Assembly (NCBI GenBank): GCA_030407315.1
Contig: JALQPE010000075.1
Span: 1 to 64,000, forward strand
Length of the DNA: 64,000 nucleotides
Reading direction: 5' to 3'
DNA from: Asparagopsis taxiformis
Taxonomy: Eukaryota > Rhodophyta > Florideophyceae > Bonnemaisoniales > Bonnemaisoniaceae
Positions 54,265-64,000 of the stretch are shown in pieces; the first letter of the stretch is position 1, and each line of letters opens with the position of its first letter. A program made the position numbers and the translations under genes. The notes beneath the pieces are model-generated. The model ran no database searches, had not been told where the DNA came from, and saw nothing but the letters and a program-made list of their open reading frames with translations.

Positions 54265-57200
54265 CTATGCTGAACGTGGTGGGTATCCATCTTCTCTAGT
54301 TAAGACGCTCACTTCACCACCAGAAAGAATATCACTATTGTGCTCTACAATGCCACTTTGTCTATCGTATGAACAAACTCCTGACTCGCAGTTATGTACG
54401 TGCAAAACTTCTCGGACCCCGTCGTTCATTTCAACGTGAACTATAGTATCATTCCCACCTTTCCGGTACATACCGTCTCCAGTGCATGTCAAGGGAATGC
54501 AGACAGCATATGGAGTTTTCTGCTTCCATTTCTTTGCCTTCTTCTCCTCTCCTTGCCCTACCACAATAAAAAAGGACAATGTGACGAAAAGGACACGTCT
54601 AGAACATGTGAATTCCTCCATGCTCGTCCTGCTATGGGCGGGTACTACTATACCAGCATCATACCATCCATCTTTGCACACTGCTTGAATGATGCTTCCA
54701 GGTTCAGCACGCCCTAACCTCGATTCGCTCTCAGATCCCTCATGACTAGTGCGCACTCTTTGTGCAGCAGTGAGCCACCATAGTCGTTCACCATGTTGAG
54801 ACCCGTTTACCTGTCTGGTTCTGAGAAAAGTTTCAGAAGCTTTACGTATCCTTGCCATCATGACGGTTTCTTCTGCCGGAACATTTTTCGCGTCTTCAAC
54901 AGATTCCCCTCGCCACCGCGTGATTGGACAGTGGGTGCTCACCATAGTACTGCTCCTCTCTGATATGAGATGGAATACAGGACTTAAGAAGCATCTTTTT
55001 GCTGCCTCTTCTGTCGCATGTGGACTCTCCGAAATTCCTTTTCCTAGTGCAAAATACACGCGTCTGCAATCGGCAGACGTCCATTGTTTTGTATTGTGAC
55101 CTACCGCACCCAGCGTGATGGCTATTCGTGCGAGCCAGTCATCGGCCATGATGAGCTCCATTGATGACAGATGTTCATTCTTATGGTTCGAGTTTCGAAC
55201 CCCTCTTTTAAGAGGCTGGTGCATTCTCTCGAATAAAAGCTCTTCCACATGTTTCGCAGCTCCAAAAGCTGGTAATGTATGTACGCAAAATTCTATCAAC
55301 CGATGCAAGTTCGGTTTGTCCAGATGTTTCATTGCAATAGGATCCTTCTTGCATACCTCATGCAGTTCTTTCATATAGTCTGAAACAAGAGCTAGAATGT
55401 GGTCATGACGTCCGCCATTCTCGGCCTCGAACCTCCTGGTTGACTCAAGTCCATCTATCCACCATGTTGGGATGAATCGAATGCTGGCAACAACCATTTG
55501 AAACTTTTTCAGCAAACGAAGAATACGTTCAAGTTTTTCATACCCGTCCCAAGAGTTCCCGATGACGATACGAAATGCCGAATAAAATGCTTGGGGAGCT
55601 ACAACGAGAACAGCGAATATATCGCTCATGTTCATCGATAATAGGTAGTTCTGCCCGAATACCTGACTCTGACTACTCAAACAGAACATTCGGAGGGTAT
55701 TCAGTAGAACTGTTTCCGCAACATTTCGAAGTACAGGTGTTGCTGCGGTGATTGTCGCATTCATCACATCTTGAGCCAGTCCGGAGAGCAGATGGTCTGG
55801 GGCAACTACAGCAGAGCGATATGGATCGAATTGACAAGGAACAACTGGAACTCCTTCTTCGTTTGTAGGAACTCCTCTCCGCACACGATTAAGGGATTCA
55901 CTCAAATTATGGAGTGCCTTATTCTCAATCGGATCTAGGCTTAGTCCAAGAACTTTGAGCTGATCTTGCGATGCGACTTCCCTCACAAGCTTGTTTCGGT
56001 GCATTCCTCGGGCATGCGTACTCATCTGACTGTTTAGCAATGCTGTGTATGCATTTCGTGAACCTCCACTGCTGCTCATATCTTGCTTTTCGAAAATGCA
56101 GCTATGGCATGGTGTATTACTGGTGTGTCCACGGACATCCAGAGTATGCGAAACAGCTGGGTAATCTCCGATAAATCCAACAGGATCCAGGAATATGACC
56201 ACGTCTTCTCCATTTGCATCTTTCGCTGGAAAACCGTCTGTACTTCCCTTCACAATGTCGGGTACAACTCTCTCAATTACAACATTTGTTGAAACTCCCG
56301 GGGGAACGAATCCAAGAACGCGGACTGCGTGGAAGCTTGCTCTCTTGCTTGGCTGTATGCCTAATGGAAGCATATAGCAGCCACCAAAACTTCCTTTCCG
56401 GCTTGTGAACGGCTGGAAGTCATCAGCATATAGCAGAAATCGGTATACGATATATTTCCTGCCATCTGAAAGATTCCCCTCACTGCAGGCATCCATACGT
56501 TTAGAGCCGGGGTGCCATCTAGACCTCTTGTCTGGAGCTCCTATGAGCTGGACGTCTTTCACCCGAATTTGTTCGCGATGTAGCTGCCCAGTTGCTCCCC
56601 TTGTGGAGCAAATGAGAAAAGTCGCATGTTCAGAGCGTCCCTTTTTCAGATGTCTGTTCACGAGTAGTAACTCTTCAAATGTGCTCCCATCAGACTTACT
56701 TTTTGGCCGAAACAGAGTGATAGCGTCACCTGCCCGAATATCATTGTTGCAATGTTCTCCGTCGAGCGTTGTGGTGGAGACGACACGCCTCGCATTTCTT
56801 TTCTCAGTTTCTTCCATTGCATCGATTTGCGGGCCTATCACATCTTCCATATTTGATTCTTGTTGTTCTTCTCCGGTTGCAAGATAACTTGCAATGATGA
56901 TAGCTTCAATTCTCCAGTCACTCCTTGCTGTAAAACTTCTTCTGCTCCTAGAATTCTTTCCAGTTTCGATGTTCTTTCCCTGTTTCGTTCTGGCTCCTCC
57001 CAGCTTAGCCACCAGGGCCTCTTGATTTGTCGTCGGCATACATATGATCCTCAACTCGTCTCCATGTCGGGCGTATACCTTTCTGTGCATCTTGTGACCG
57101 TCATGATCTGATGCACTTACCGAAATGCGATGGAATGGGTCATTCAGAACAGCTGAACGGCATTTGACAATGAAAGAGTTTTCAATACTTTCTGAAGCAA

Positions 57201-57966
57201 TTTGATATGCTTCATCTTCTCTTTCATCACTACTATCCCTTTTACTAGACTTTATGCAGTCCAGAATGGGTCCGGTCTGTATATCCCTTTCCGCCCATGT
57301 GCTCGGTAGCACGACTCGTACCGATGTAGTACAATGAGCTCTACGGCTACTAGACAGTCCTGGAGACATCTTTCCAAGCCTAGAGCCGCTTTTTGTTACA
57401 TCTATTTCACACGTTGTATCCATGCTTTGTGGGAAACATGTTTTCAGAATGAACGGTAAAATGACTTTCCTCATGTACGAGTCGCTAGGTGCTTGATCCG
57501 AAATGTCCCGCTTGAAATTAGACATCTCACGCATACCTTCATAGTCCTTGCGTTTCATCCGTAGCGTTCCACTAAGCAATATTATTGCAGAGAATACTGG
57601 CCAGGTCAGCAGTTTATCCACAAGTCCGCGGTCATCTTCCGCTGCCTCTTCTCCGTCGTGGTCATCACAGCTCTCGGCCGAGCTTTCCTCAGAGCCTATC
57701 GTTTCTTCTTCTCTCGTAACTTTTCCAGCCTCAAAAAATCCAATGTGCTCTTCTCCATTGCCACTAGAAATATTCTCGTCTTCAGCAGATGCTTTTCCGA
57801 CGTTTTCGTCCGGTATATCGGCGTGAACCTCGAATGTTTCGTTCGAAACTAGCGGGGTTTCCCCATTTTCGTGCCTTGTCCCACTTTCGTATGCGATTGG
57901 CAATGATTCAAACCTTCTCCGGGTTCTTCGAGGTGTACCTTTCTTCCGAACAGCTGTTCGTTTCAT
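54265..57966 (-). CDS. CACTA-like transposase of E3
   Basis: 1233 residues from ATG 57966 (MKRTAVRKKGTPRRTRRRFE, basic). Acidic stretch 40-115. Conserved blocks: WAERDIQTGPILDCIKS (224-240), YRFLLYADDFQPFTSRKGSF (508-527), GGCYMLPLG (528-536), PPGVSTN, FLDPVGFIGDYPAVSH (592-607), HTSNTPCHSC (614-623, CxxC), LLSGLAQDVMNA, KPNLHRLIEFCVHTLPAFGA, EELLFERMHQPLKRGV, and the C terminus EDGYPPRSA. This matches the E2 transposase along its length and the N-terminal half of the E1/E5 copies. It would excise and insert the element by its CACTA ends. The DDE residues cannot be assigned with certainty. No lesion. Confidence 0.85.
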   Translation of the reverse strand: MKRTAVRKKGTPRRTRRRFESLPIAYESGTRHENGETPLVSNETFEVHADIPDENVGKASAEDENISSGNGEEHIGFFEAGKVTREEETIGSEESSAESCDDHDGEEAAEDDRGLVDKLLTWPVFSAIILLSGTLRMKRKDYEGMREMSNFKRDISDQAPSDSYMRKVILPFILKTCFPQSMDTTCEIDVTKSGSRLGKMSPGLSSSRRAHCTTSVRVVLPSTWAERDIQTGPILDCIKSSKRDSSDEREDEAYQIASESIENSFIVKCRSAVLNDPFHRISVSASDHDGHKMHRKVYARHGDELRIICMPTTNQEALVAKLGGARTKQGKNIETGKNSRSRRSFTARSDWRIEAIIIASYLATGEEQQESNMEDVIGPQIDAMEETEKRNARRVVSTTTLDGEHCNNDIRAGDAITLFRPKSKSDGSTFEELLLVNRHLKKGRSEHATFLICSTRGATGQLHREQIRVKDVQLIGAPDKRSRWHPGSKRMDACSEGNLSDGRKYIVYRFLLYADDFQPFTSRKGSFGGCYMLPLGIQPSKRASFHAVRVLGFVPPGVSTNVVIERVVPDIVKGSTDGFPAKDANGEDVVIFLDPVGFIGDYPAVSHTLDVRGHTSNTPCHSCIFEKQDMSSSGGSRNAYTALLNSQMSTHARGMHRNKLVREVASQDQLKVLGLSLDPIENKALHNLSESLNRVRRGVPTNEEGVPVVPCQFDPYRSAVVAPDHLLSGLAQDVMNATITAATPVLRNVAETVLLNTLRMFCLSSQSQVFGQNYLLSMNMSDIFAVLVVAPQAFYSAFRIVIGNSWDGYEKLERILRLLKKFQMVVASIRFIPTWWIDGLESTRRFEAENGGRHDHILALVSDYMKELHEVCKKDPIAMKHLDKPNLHRLIEFCVHTLPAFGAAKHVEELLFERMHQPLKRGVRNSNHKNEHLSSMELIMADDWLARIAITLGAVGHNTKQWTSADCRRVYFALGKGISESPHATEEAAKRCFLSPVFHLISERSSTMVSTHCPITRWRGESVEDAKNVPAEETVMMARIRKASETFLRTRQVNGSQHGERLWWLTAAQRVRTSHEGSESESRLGRAEPGSIIQAVCKDGWYDAGIVVPAHSRTSMEEFTCSRRVLFVTLSFFIVVGQGEEKKAKKWKQKTPYAVCIPLTCTGDGMYRKGGNDTIVHVEMNDGVREVLHVHNCESGVCSYDRQSGIVEHNSDILSGGEVSVLTREDGYPPRSA

Positions 57967-58659
57967 CTCTTCTCTTTGGATTCGAGAGAACCTTGCACAA
58001 ATTGTGGATTAATGTCAACAAGTAGGCAACTAATAAGATGGTATCCGTCTCTTTTTAACCAGGCCACTGTAATAGTTTATGGTACCTATATTTTCTTACC
58101 GTTACATCTTATCGAAAACTTCACACTGACTAGTGTCCTACCTAACTCAAGGAACAGGTGACTTGATTTCCCATGTTGGGTTCTTCAGCGATCTTTAATG
58201 CCTCCAACGATTCCTGCTTCCTTTTCTGAATGAAATACACGAATCATTTACAATTTAGCTTCAGTACATGGTATAATAGGCCTCAATAGTAATCTTGTTA
58301 TGGTAATAAACTATATATAGATGAGAACACGGTTGCAATTCTCTTTCGGATTGTCTACTACTCTAATTTACAGCATTTATTCGATGTTTCTCCTTCAGTA
58401 TGCAGCTAAACATCAATACCAAGACTTTTAGGTTGGTTTGACATTGCGTAGGGGCATGATTTCTATTTCTGCTAATTTATCACGTCCAGAAAATTTGACA
58501 GATCATCCGCTGCCAAATCATCTGCCACATCATCGTCTGCCAAATCATCTGCCTTCCAGTTACGACGAGGTCATTATGAGTGGATGAGCTGTCTATTTAA
58601 GGCTGTTGATGCGCGACGTATAGGACCATTTCATCATCCGGTTATCATGAAGATGACAG

Positions 58660-59030
58660 GTAAGGCTGGTACGTTGTCGAGTAGGTATCTTTCCCCTCTC
58701 TCATTTCTTTCCACATGCTTTCCATGAAAGATAGTGCACTAACCATAATATCGTTCTTCGCTGATCCTATTCTAGTCTATTGATTGCAAATGATTCTGGC
58801 ATAGGTATTGGTTATAGGTTGGAATGACGAAAGCTTGCAAGCTTTCGTCATTCCAACCTACAACCAATACCTTTGCACGCAAAAATAGTTCAATGATGGT
58901 AAGTTTGTTCATTCCATTCATACTCATGTTCTTCTCATCCTTTACAATACTTTTCTATATCCGATTGCTAACCTGTTGCAAATCATCTGTAATGGTGTTT
59001 ATTTCCCTCCTGTCTGAACATCACATGTAG
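58660..59030 (+). ncRNA. predicted two-intron outward leader of E3
   Basis: Intron 58660-58804 (GTAAGG, GCACTAACC branch phrase, GGCATAG), then exon 58805-58898, then intron 58899-59030 (GTAAGT, TTGCTAACC, CATGTAG). The middle exon coincides with the 58804-58872 palindrome and ends ATGATG at the donor, as exon 1 of the E1 leader does. Direction is toward the element end, opposite to the transposase. No coding capacity beyond a few codons. Confidence 0.45.
58804..58872. repeat. 69-bp palindrome, nearly perfect
   Basis: GGTATTGGTTATAGGTTGGA, ATGACGAAAGCTT, GCAAGCTTTCGTCAT, then the complement to CAATACC. One mismatch is visible in the arms. RNA from this exon would fold into a stable hairpin. 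57967-58650 and 59040-59400 hold nothing recognised. Confidence 0.9.
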
Positions 59031-59399
59031 TTTTGAAACAGCAAGGAACTCGATTTGCTTGCACAATAGTCCTGGTTGTAGAGATAGTAAGATTTTAGAT
59101 ACGATAGTTCGATTTTATGAGTAGTCTAGTCTAATGATAGAACTGAAACAATCCTTCAGGCATCGTTGTCCTTGCTACATAAAAATTCTGACATCCTTTT
59201 AGATCACACTTGGTTATCCCTATACACTTCTATGAAGACCACCGAGAGAGATACTCCATTCTGCCCGACATTTCGTAGCCAGATGCCTGAACATGCGGCT
59301 GGAATGGCATTTCCACCTCATTCTATCGTCCTGAACATCAATTGTAGGCACTAGAAAGTATTACCCTAGGCATCATATTCTACTACTTTCCCGTTCTGT

Positions 59400-60574
59400 C
59401 CGAGTCAGTACCGCCAGGCACTACAATTTACTGGTTCAGTATAGACTTCCCGGCAGTAAATTGTACTGTCTCAAGCACTAGTTCCAGGTAGTGAAATGTA
59501 CTGCCACAGGTAGCACTTCCAGGTAGTACACTGCACTGCCACAGGCAGTAACTGGTACTGTCCTATGCCCCTGTCGAGTACAACACTATCAGACAGTACT
59601 TTACGCTGATCTGGACAGCTCTATAATACATCAAAATCTACTACTTTTTGTAGTGCTGTGGGGCAGCAATTCACATATCCTGGAGCAGTACAGCGTGGCA
59701 GTGATTTACACATACGCAAGTAGTAGAGCACGGCAGCACTTTCCACCACGGCAAGTAGCACGGTACGGTAGCACTTTTCGTATCATAAAGCAGTACTATC
59801 AGGCAGCTTTTCCCAGAGACTATCAGCACCTCATTTCATTGCTTTCACACATTTCGTCAGACATCATAATTTACTGTCCCCACTCGCTTCCACAGGCAGT
59901 AGAATACACAGCCTCGAAGCATGTCTGCTGTCATCATATTCCACTGCATTACTCTACTGCCAGAACATAGACTTGTCACTACCTGTAAGTACAAAAAAAA
60001 GCAGCACCACACAGCAGCAGAAATTACTGCTTTGTCCAATAATAGAATACAGTACATTTCTCTGCCTCTGCCATGACCTGCAGGCAGTATCATACAGTAC
60101 ATCGGGGCACTACCTAAATATAGCAAAATGTGCTGCCGTCATTCGGGCCCGCAGCCAGCACAGAACGCTGCCGGAAACACTAGCTTCTACTGCCACACGG
60201 TGCATCCCACGCCACCAAATAGTACTGCCGTGGGCCATATTCCTGGACAGCATATTTTACTCCCTCCCCGTGCTGCCCAAGTCAGCACAATATACTACTT
60301 TATTTTACAGGCCAATGTAGCACAAATCACTGCCAGAAAGACAATCTAAATCCAGCAACTATCACTGCCTCCCACCACTGCCTCACCTCATACATCCAGG
60401 CAGTACTTTCTACTGCCGTCGGCAGCACATGGCCACTGCCTCCGGGCAGTGCACTGTACTGCCGGCAAGTAGGGCATTAATTTATATTTTTACAGTACTA
60501 AATTTTACTGCCTCAGGCAGTAAATTTTACTGCCGTACAGTACTGCCCCAGGCCCGATTTCAGACACAGTAGTG
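59400..60574. repeat. E3 right subterminal repeats and CACTA terminus
   Basis: Dozens of ACTGCC, GGCAGT and GCAGTA words in both orientations, becoming denser toward 60574. The terminus reads on the minus strand CACTACTGTGTCTGAAATCG. Flanking TGA could be the 3-bp target duplication, since the left edge is preceded by TTTGA, but the left terminus is damaged. Confidence 0.85.
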
Positions 60575-60774
60575 TGATCTTTGCGGTCGCGAGGAGGAAC
60601 AGTCAAAATCATTGTGTGGGACCTGCGAGGACACCCTTCCCGTTATCAGAACCGTCCCCAGATGCCGGCATGACAAGTTTTTCTCCCGGCAAGCCGCAAT
60701 CTTCCAGCCCTATCAGCCGTACAGGATTCCCAACCACACATCCAGCAGGGCTCGCCGCGTCACAAACTTGAACG
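60575..60774 (-). pseudogene. HxD half of the dioxygenase gene split by E3
   Basis: Minus-strand frame: FKFVTRRALLDVWLGILYG, two stops, GWKIAACREKNLSCRHLG, TVLITGRVSSQVPHNDFD. It fits the stretch before and at HxD in the intact enzymes (FKNKMILEVGKAICAELMYL, GTTLVLTGE, GHTDY). It stops at the E3 terminus, and its continuation is at 35950-35455. Upstream it is cut by E4 at 60775. Confidence 0.7.
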
Positions 60775-61234
60775 CACTACGGTGTTGAGAATGAAAAATA
60801 ACAGTAAATTACTGTCTGGAGACAGTAAAAATTACTGTCTGGCCAAGACAGTGCGCGGAGACAGTAAAATTTACTGTCTGGAAATTTCAGAATACTGCTG
60901 CAGCAGTAAACTGGCACGAAATCTGGACAGTACCAAAAAGTAAAATTTACTGTCCAGAACAGTAATTTTACTGTCCGGAAGTGTTGCCGCCAGACAGTAT
61001 GTGCAGACAGTATGTGCAGACAGTACATTTTACTGTCTGAGCAATGCATTGTATTGTTGTTACTGCACTGTCTGGTAAATCTGTAGACAGTAGTGTAGAT
61101 AGCAAATTGTATTGTCTGCGGGTAGTACCGTGCATTGGTTCACAACACTGTCTGGTGGAGTGGACTTGACAGGAAATGTGGTGCATAGTGTTGGTGTGAA
61201 GGTAAATACTGGAATGGTGTGTGGTATACGACTA
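60775..61234 (+). mobile_element. E4: end of a second CACTA element
   Basis: Starts CACTACGGTGTTGAGAATGA, sharing 14 bases with the E5/E1 terminus, and continues with ACAGTAAA(A)TTACTGTC words of the same subterminal type. It is interrupted at 61235 by the E5 terminus. The rest would lie beyond E5, outside the window. Confidence 0.75.
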
Positions 61235-61579
61235 CACTACGGTGTTGAAAAGGGGGCCTCAGACAGTACTGCGAGACAGTGATTTTACTGTCTGAGACAG
61301 TAAAAATCACTATGCGGCAAATGAAAATTAATGCCACACTTGGAGACAGTGATTTGCACTGTCTGGCAGACAGTACGGAACACTGTCTGCAGACAGTAAA
61401 AAACACTGTCTCACAGTACTGTCTGAGGCAGTGAATGGAGACAGTAAAAATTAATGTTTTATTCAATAGTTGGATATGATGTAATTTACTGTACTGGGCA
61501 GTGTTGGCGGATAGTGTTTTGTATTGGCCAAGGCAACATGGCCGGATAGTGAAATACGGTGCCTGGACAATAGATGGAA

Positions 61580-61865
61580 CCAACACGGTGCACTGTCCTG
61601 GGGCAGTACCTGGAGACAGTGATTTTCACTGTCCTGGGCAGTACCTGGAGACAGTAATTTTCACTGTCCTGAGCAGTACCTGGAGACAGTGATTTTCACT
61701 GTCCTGTGCAGTACCTGTAGACAGTACTTTGTGCTGCCCTGGCAGTACCTGTAGACAGTATTTCGTGCTGCCCTGGGCAGCACCTGTAGACAGTATTTCG
61801 TGCTGCCCTGGGCAGCACCTGTAGACAGTATTTCGTGCTGCCCTGGGCAGCACCTGGAGACAGTA
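61580..61865. repeat. 35-bp tandem array, eight units (E5)
   Basis: Reverse complement of the E1 array at 17370-17893, with seven fewer units. This accounts for 245 bp of length difference between the copies. Confidence 0.9.
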
Positions 61866-62568
61866 AAAGTAGTGTCCTGATATAGTAAAATTCGGAGTCT
61901 GGGAGTGGTGGATGAGATGGAGCGTCACGCTGTCGTGGGCATCTTTCTGGGGTAGAGGAAGGCAGTTCTAGCGCTATGAGGATGGGGCATGGACGGTATT
62001 CATATGGGAATGGACAGAATAGTACTGCTAGGAATTTTTATTTCGTAGTGACTATGAGCTAGCGAGAGGTATACGCGGTAGGATAGGTAGCAATCTAAGA
62101 GGGTGCGATATGGGAAGCTTCACTCTGGATTTGTTTATTTGCGCAGGCTACATTGAGAATAAACAATCCCTATGTTAAAAATGCCACTACAACTAACACT
62201 ATTCCGACGAGTAAAACTAAAACCACTAGAAAAGTCTAGAAATCTATCAACTGATTGAGCTGCATGAATAAGCTAGGAAATGAAGAGAGGAAGAAAAATG
62301 ATGTAGAGAAAGGAAACAAGTTAGTGACGTTGAATTGGAGAGGGAAATTGATGGAGATTAGGAGACTAACGTACCTTAACAAATACCATTGCATCCCAAA
62401 TTGAGATATGTACTCACAGGCAGAAAAGAAAAGTAGTGGAGAAGTGCTAAGAGAGAAGATAAATGAAAGTAGAAGTGGAACACTCACCGACTGGAAACCT
62501 GAGAAAGAGAAAACGAATAGAAAACTGGGTTAGTGGCGTGAGTTGTGGAAACGTACCATCATGGTTCA

Positions 62569-62701
62569 TATCCGTCGGAGACAAAGCAACAACTTTGGCT
62601 TTGGAAGCAGTATTGATGATCTACAACTTACGCTTTGGAAGCAGTATAGATGATCTATACTGCTTCCACAGCCAAGTTGTTGCTTTGTTTCCGACGGATA
62701 T
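62569..62701. repeat. foldback repeat (E5 copy)
   Basis: Inverse copy of 16529-16662: ATCCGTCGGAGACAAAGCAA ... TTGCTTTGTTTCCGACGGAT. The minus-strand ATGAACCATGATG and GTACGT donor follow directly. Confidence 0.85.
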
Positions 62702-63317
62702 GAAGATGGAAACAGGGATTTCCAGAATCTGTTGTTTAAGTAGCACTCTGCGGGCGGAAATGACGTGTAGGAGAACAATAGAGGGATGAATTTGAAACGG
62801 AGCGGTGCGATGGGAGGCCCAGAAAAACGATACCTAGGGTGCGAATTACGCTTTGAAGCACATGACCTGGCAGAACAGGCGCAAAATTATTGTATCTTCT
62901 ACCGCCTTCTCTAGTCTATAATGAGTCATCACTACAGAAATATAGGAAAAACACTAGCATATGGGGCCTAAGGAAAGGGTGAGGCGAGGAGTAGGAAAAA
63001 TGGCGCACTTTCCTGGACGAGGAGTCCGCGCTTCCAGTGATGATTTGGACGGTATATATCGATGACGTCATTGCATGCTCTGAGCACACTTGGCAGGCAG
63101 TCAAAGCGGGCCACGTGGATGTGGGCGGCTAGGAAACAGCAGTGTGGGAGAAATTTTATAATTTTCATGTTGCAAGCGAGCAGTGAATCTGCATTGCAAT
63201 ATATAAATTTATGCTAATTTAATATATCACACCGAGTACGATTCAACGAGAGATTGTGCTTTCAACTTGTAAATAGGGCCGAAAATGTGGTAGAGTATAC
63301 GAGTAGGAAGTACGTGT

Positions 63318-63563
63318 ATGAGAAAATCAGATTCAGTATTAGTGCCTAGAGCATCACTGCGAAATAAACGGCCGTTTTCCGGAAATGGATACATCTTGGC
63401 TGGTTTTTTGTGGTTAGGGAATGCGATACAAGATAGCAAAACGATGTTGAGTCCGGATGAAATAGCAATCAATGTGCATAAAGCAATGAGCATAGGGCAA
63501 AGCATTGTGGTGAACCAGTTCATTGGATCGAATGAAAGCCTGGAAAGGTTTCGTAACGGTTAA
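63318..63563 (+). CDS. small ORF upstream of the E5 transposase
   Basis: 81 codons, same sequence as the E1 ORF at 15669-15911 apart from one added codon (GFLWLG against GLWLG). It ends 102 bp before the transposase ATG. Function unknown; may be untranslated leader. Confidence 0.35.
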   Translation: MRKSDSVLVPRASLRNKRPFSGNGYILAGFLWLGNAIQDSKTMLSPDEIAINVHKAMSIGQSIVVNQFIGSNESLERFRNG

Positions 63564-63665
63564 AAGTAGTAGTACTGTATTGAGATAGTAGTCATGTCAT
63601 AGAAGTTTAGAGTTGTATTCTATGCAACAAAACTGAGCGAAGAAGAAAAGAACAAAAACATCAAG

Positions 63666-64000
63666 ATGGCTCCGAGACGGACTCCTATTCGAAAGAAAAC
63701 CACAAGTCGTAGGACAAAGGCGAGATTCGATTCACTCAATGTGGCCAGTCCCAGTAAACAGCTTCCTGGGAAACTGCAGGGAGAAATCCGCAGCAGTGAT
63801 GCAGCCTGCATGAACAAAGAAATCCCGAGAGGTAATGAGCTACGACGTGAGTGTACCACAGATGACCTATTGGAGTCCCCAATCCCTATGGGTGACACAA
63901 TAGAAGGTTGTATTGATGTGTACAGCAACAACGATGAAGCTGGAAGTGACATCTACGTAGCATCGAGCACGCTAATGGAATCGGAAGAAGCAACCGGACG
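63666..64000 (+). CDS. CACTA-like transposase of E5, N-terminal part
   Basis: ATG 63666 gives MAPRRTPIRKKTTSRRTKAR and 111 codons to the window edge, open throughout. It differs from the E1 copy by a few substitutions (for example AACMNKE for ATCMNKE, GCIDVY for GFIDVY). Whether it is complete cannot be seen here. Confidence 0.85.
   Translation, partial: MAPRRTPIRKKTTSRRTKARFDSLNVASPSKQLPGKLQGEIRSSDAACMNKEIPRGNELRRECTTDDLLESPIPMGDTIEGCIDVYSNNDEAGSDIYVASSTLMESEEATG

Larger units (their letters stand above)
35951..60574. mobile_element. E3: 24.6-kb CACTA-type transposon with six uninterrupted genes
   Basis: The right end is a clear CACTA terminus (minus strand CACTACTGTGTCTGAAATCG) preceded by dense ACTGCC/GGCAGT subterminal repeats. 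The left end has the same repeat type (ACTGCCTGAGGCAGTAAA) starting at about 35962. Both edges are fixed independently by the split dioxygenase gene outside them. Genes: 36623 (+), 38751 (-), 40871 (+), 45864 (-), 49832 (-), 54265 (-). Left and right repeats share GTAAA(A)TTTACTGCCTGAGG, but the outermost 45 or so bases of the left end, including CACTA, are missing. Confidence 0.85.
61235..64000 (+). mobile_element. E5: CACTA element, near-identical inverse copy of E1
   Basis: Starts CACTACGGTGTTGAAAAGGG. It contains, in mirror order to E1, subterminal ACAGT repeats, the 35-bp array (61580-61865, eight units), the intron-bearing region (about 62230-62560, minus strand), the foldback (62569-62701), the small ORF and the transposase start. 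It runs off the window. The left flank ends CTA. Confidence 0.9.

Noticed and set aside
1..64000. Bacterial, phage or giant-virus origin suggested by ParB and DPPY motifs
   Set aside because: CACTA/Plavaka transposases, SET domains, intron signals, AATAAA sites and satellites point to a eukaryotic nuclear genome; ancient transfer of the domains from bacteria remains possible.

Overview
The window looks like nuclear DNA of an intron-poor eukaryote and is packed with nested DNA transposons. Evidence for a eukaryote: SET domains, plant/fungal-type CACTA and Plavaka-like DDE transposases, AATAAA signals after stop codons, GT..AG intron signals with a CACTAAC-type branch site, and abundant satellites. 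Very long intronless ORFs in a transposon-rich genome would fit a florideophyte red alga, but the organism is a guess. No rRNA, tRNA, CRISPR array or recognisable host housekeeping gene was found.

Layout. 1-3142 (-): decayed DNA methyltransferase-SET gene. 3.5-5.3 kb: three copies of a 163-bp palindrome-rich repeat. 5.5-10.9 kb: two-gene element with a Plavaka/CACTA-like transposase. 11.2-13.6 kb: tandem repeats. 13.6-18.24 kb: 5' part of a CACTA element (E1, -) ending in a CACTAC terminus. 19.3-33.5 kb: composite element E2 with, all on +, a broken methyltransferase-SET gene, a broken ParB-dioxygenase gene and an intact transposase, separated by near-identical 110-120-bp palindromes. 35.95-60.57 kb: element E3, 24.6 kb with six uninterrupted genes: coiled-coil protein, Tudor-like protein, ParB-amino-methyltransferase-SET, two ParB-dioxygenases and a transposase. 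60.78-61.23 kb: end of a related element (E4). 61.24 kb to the edge: E5, a near-identical inverted copy of E1.

How the genes may work together. E2 and E3 pair a predicted DNA 'writer' (beta-class amino-methyltransferase, DPPF/DPPY then FSG motif, fused to a SET domain) with predicted 2-oxoglutarate/Fe(II) dioxygenases (HxD...H) that could act as 'erasers' or further modifiers. ParB-like N-terminal domains occur in both enzyme types, and a transposase sits in the same element. A palindrome or palindrome array lies about 170-420 bp beyond the stop codon of every gene in E2 and E3, with a different palindrome family in each element. This self-contained epigenetic transposon with hairpin-punctuated genes is the most notable system here. 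Enzyme assignments rest on motifs read by eye; substrates and the roles of the hairpins are inference.

E3 splits an older, decayed dioxygenase gene: its HxD half is at 60575-60774 and its distal-His half at 35455-35950, both on the minus strand. This fixes the E3 boundaries independently of terminal repeats.
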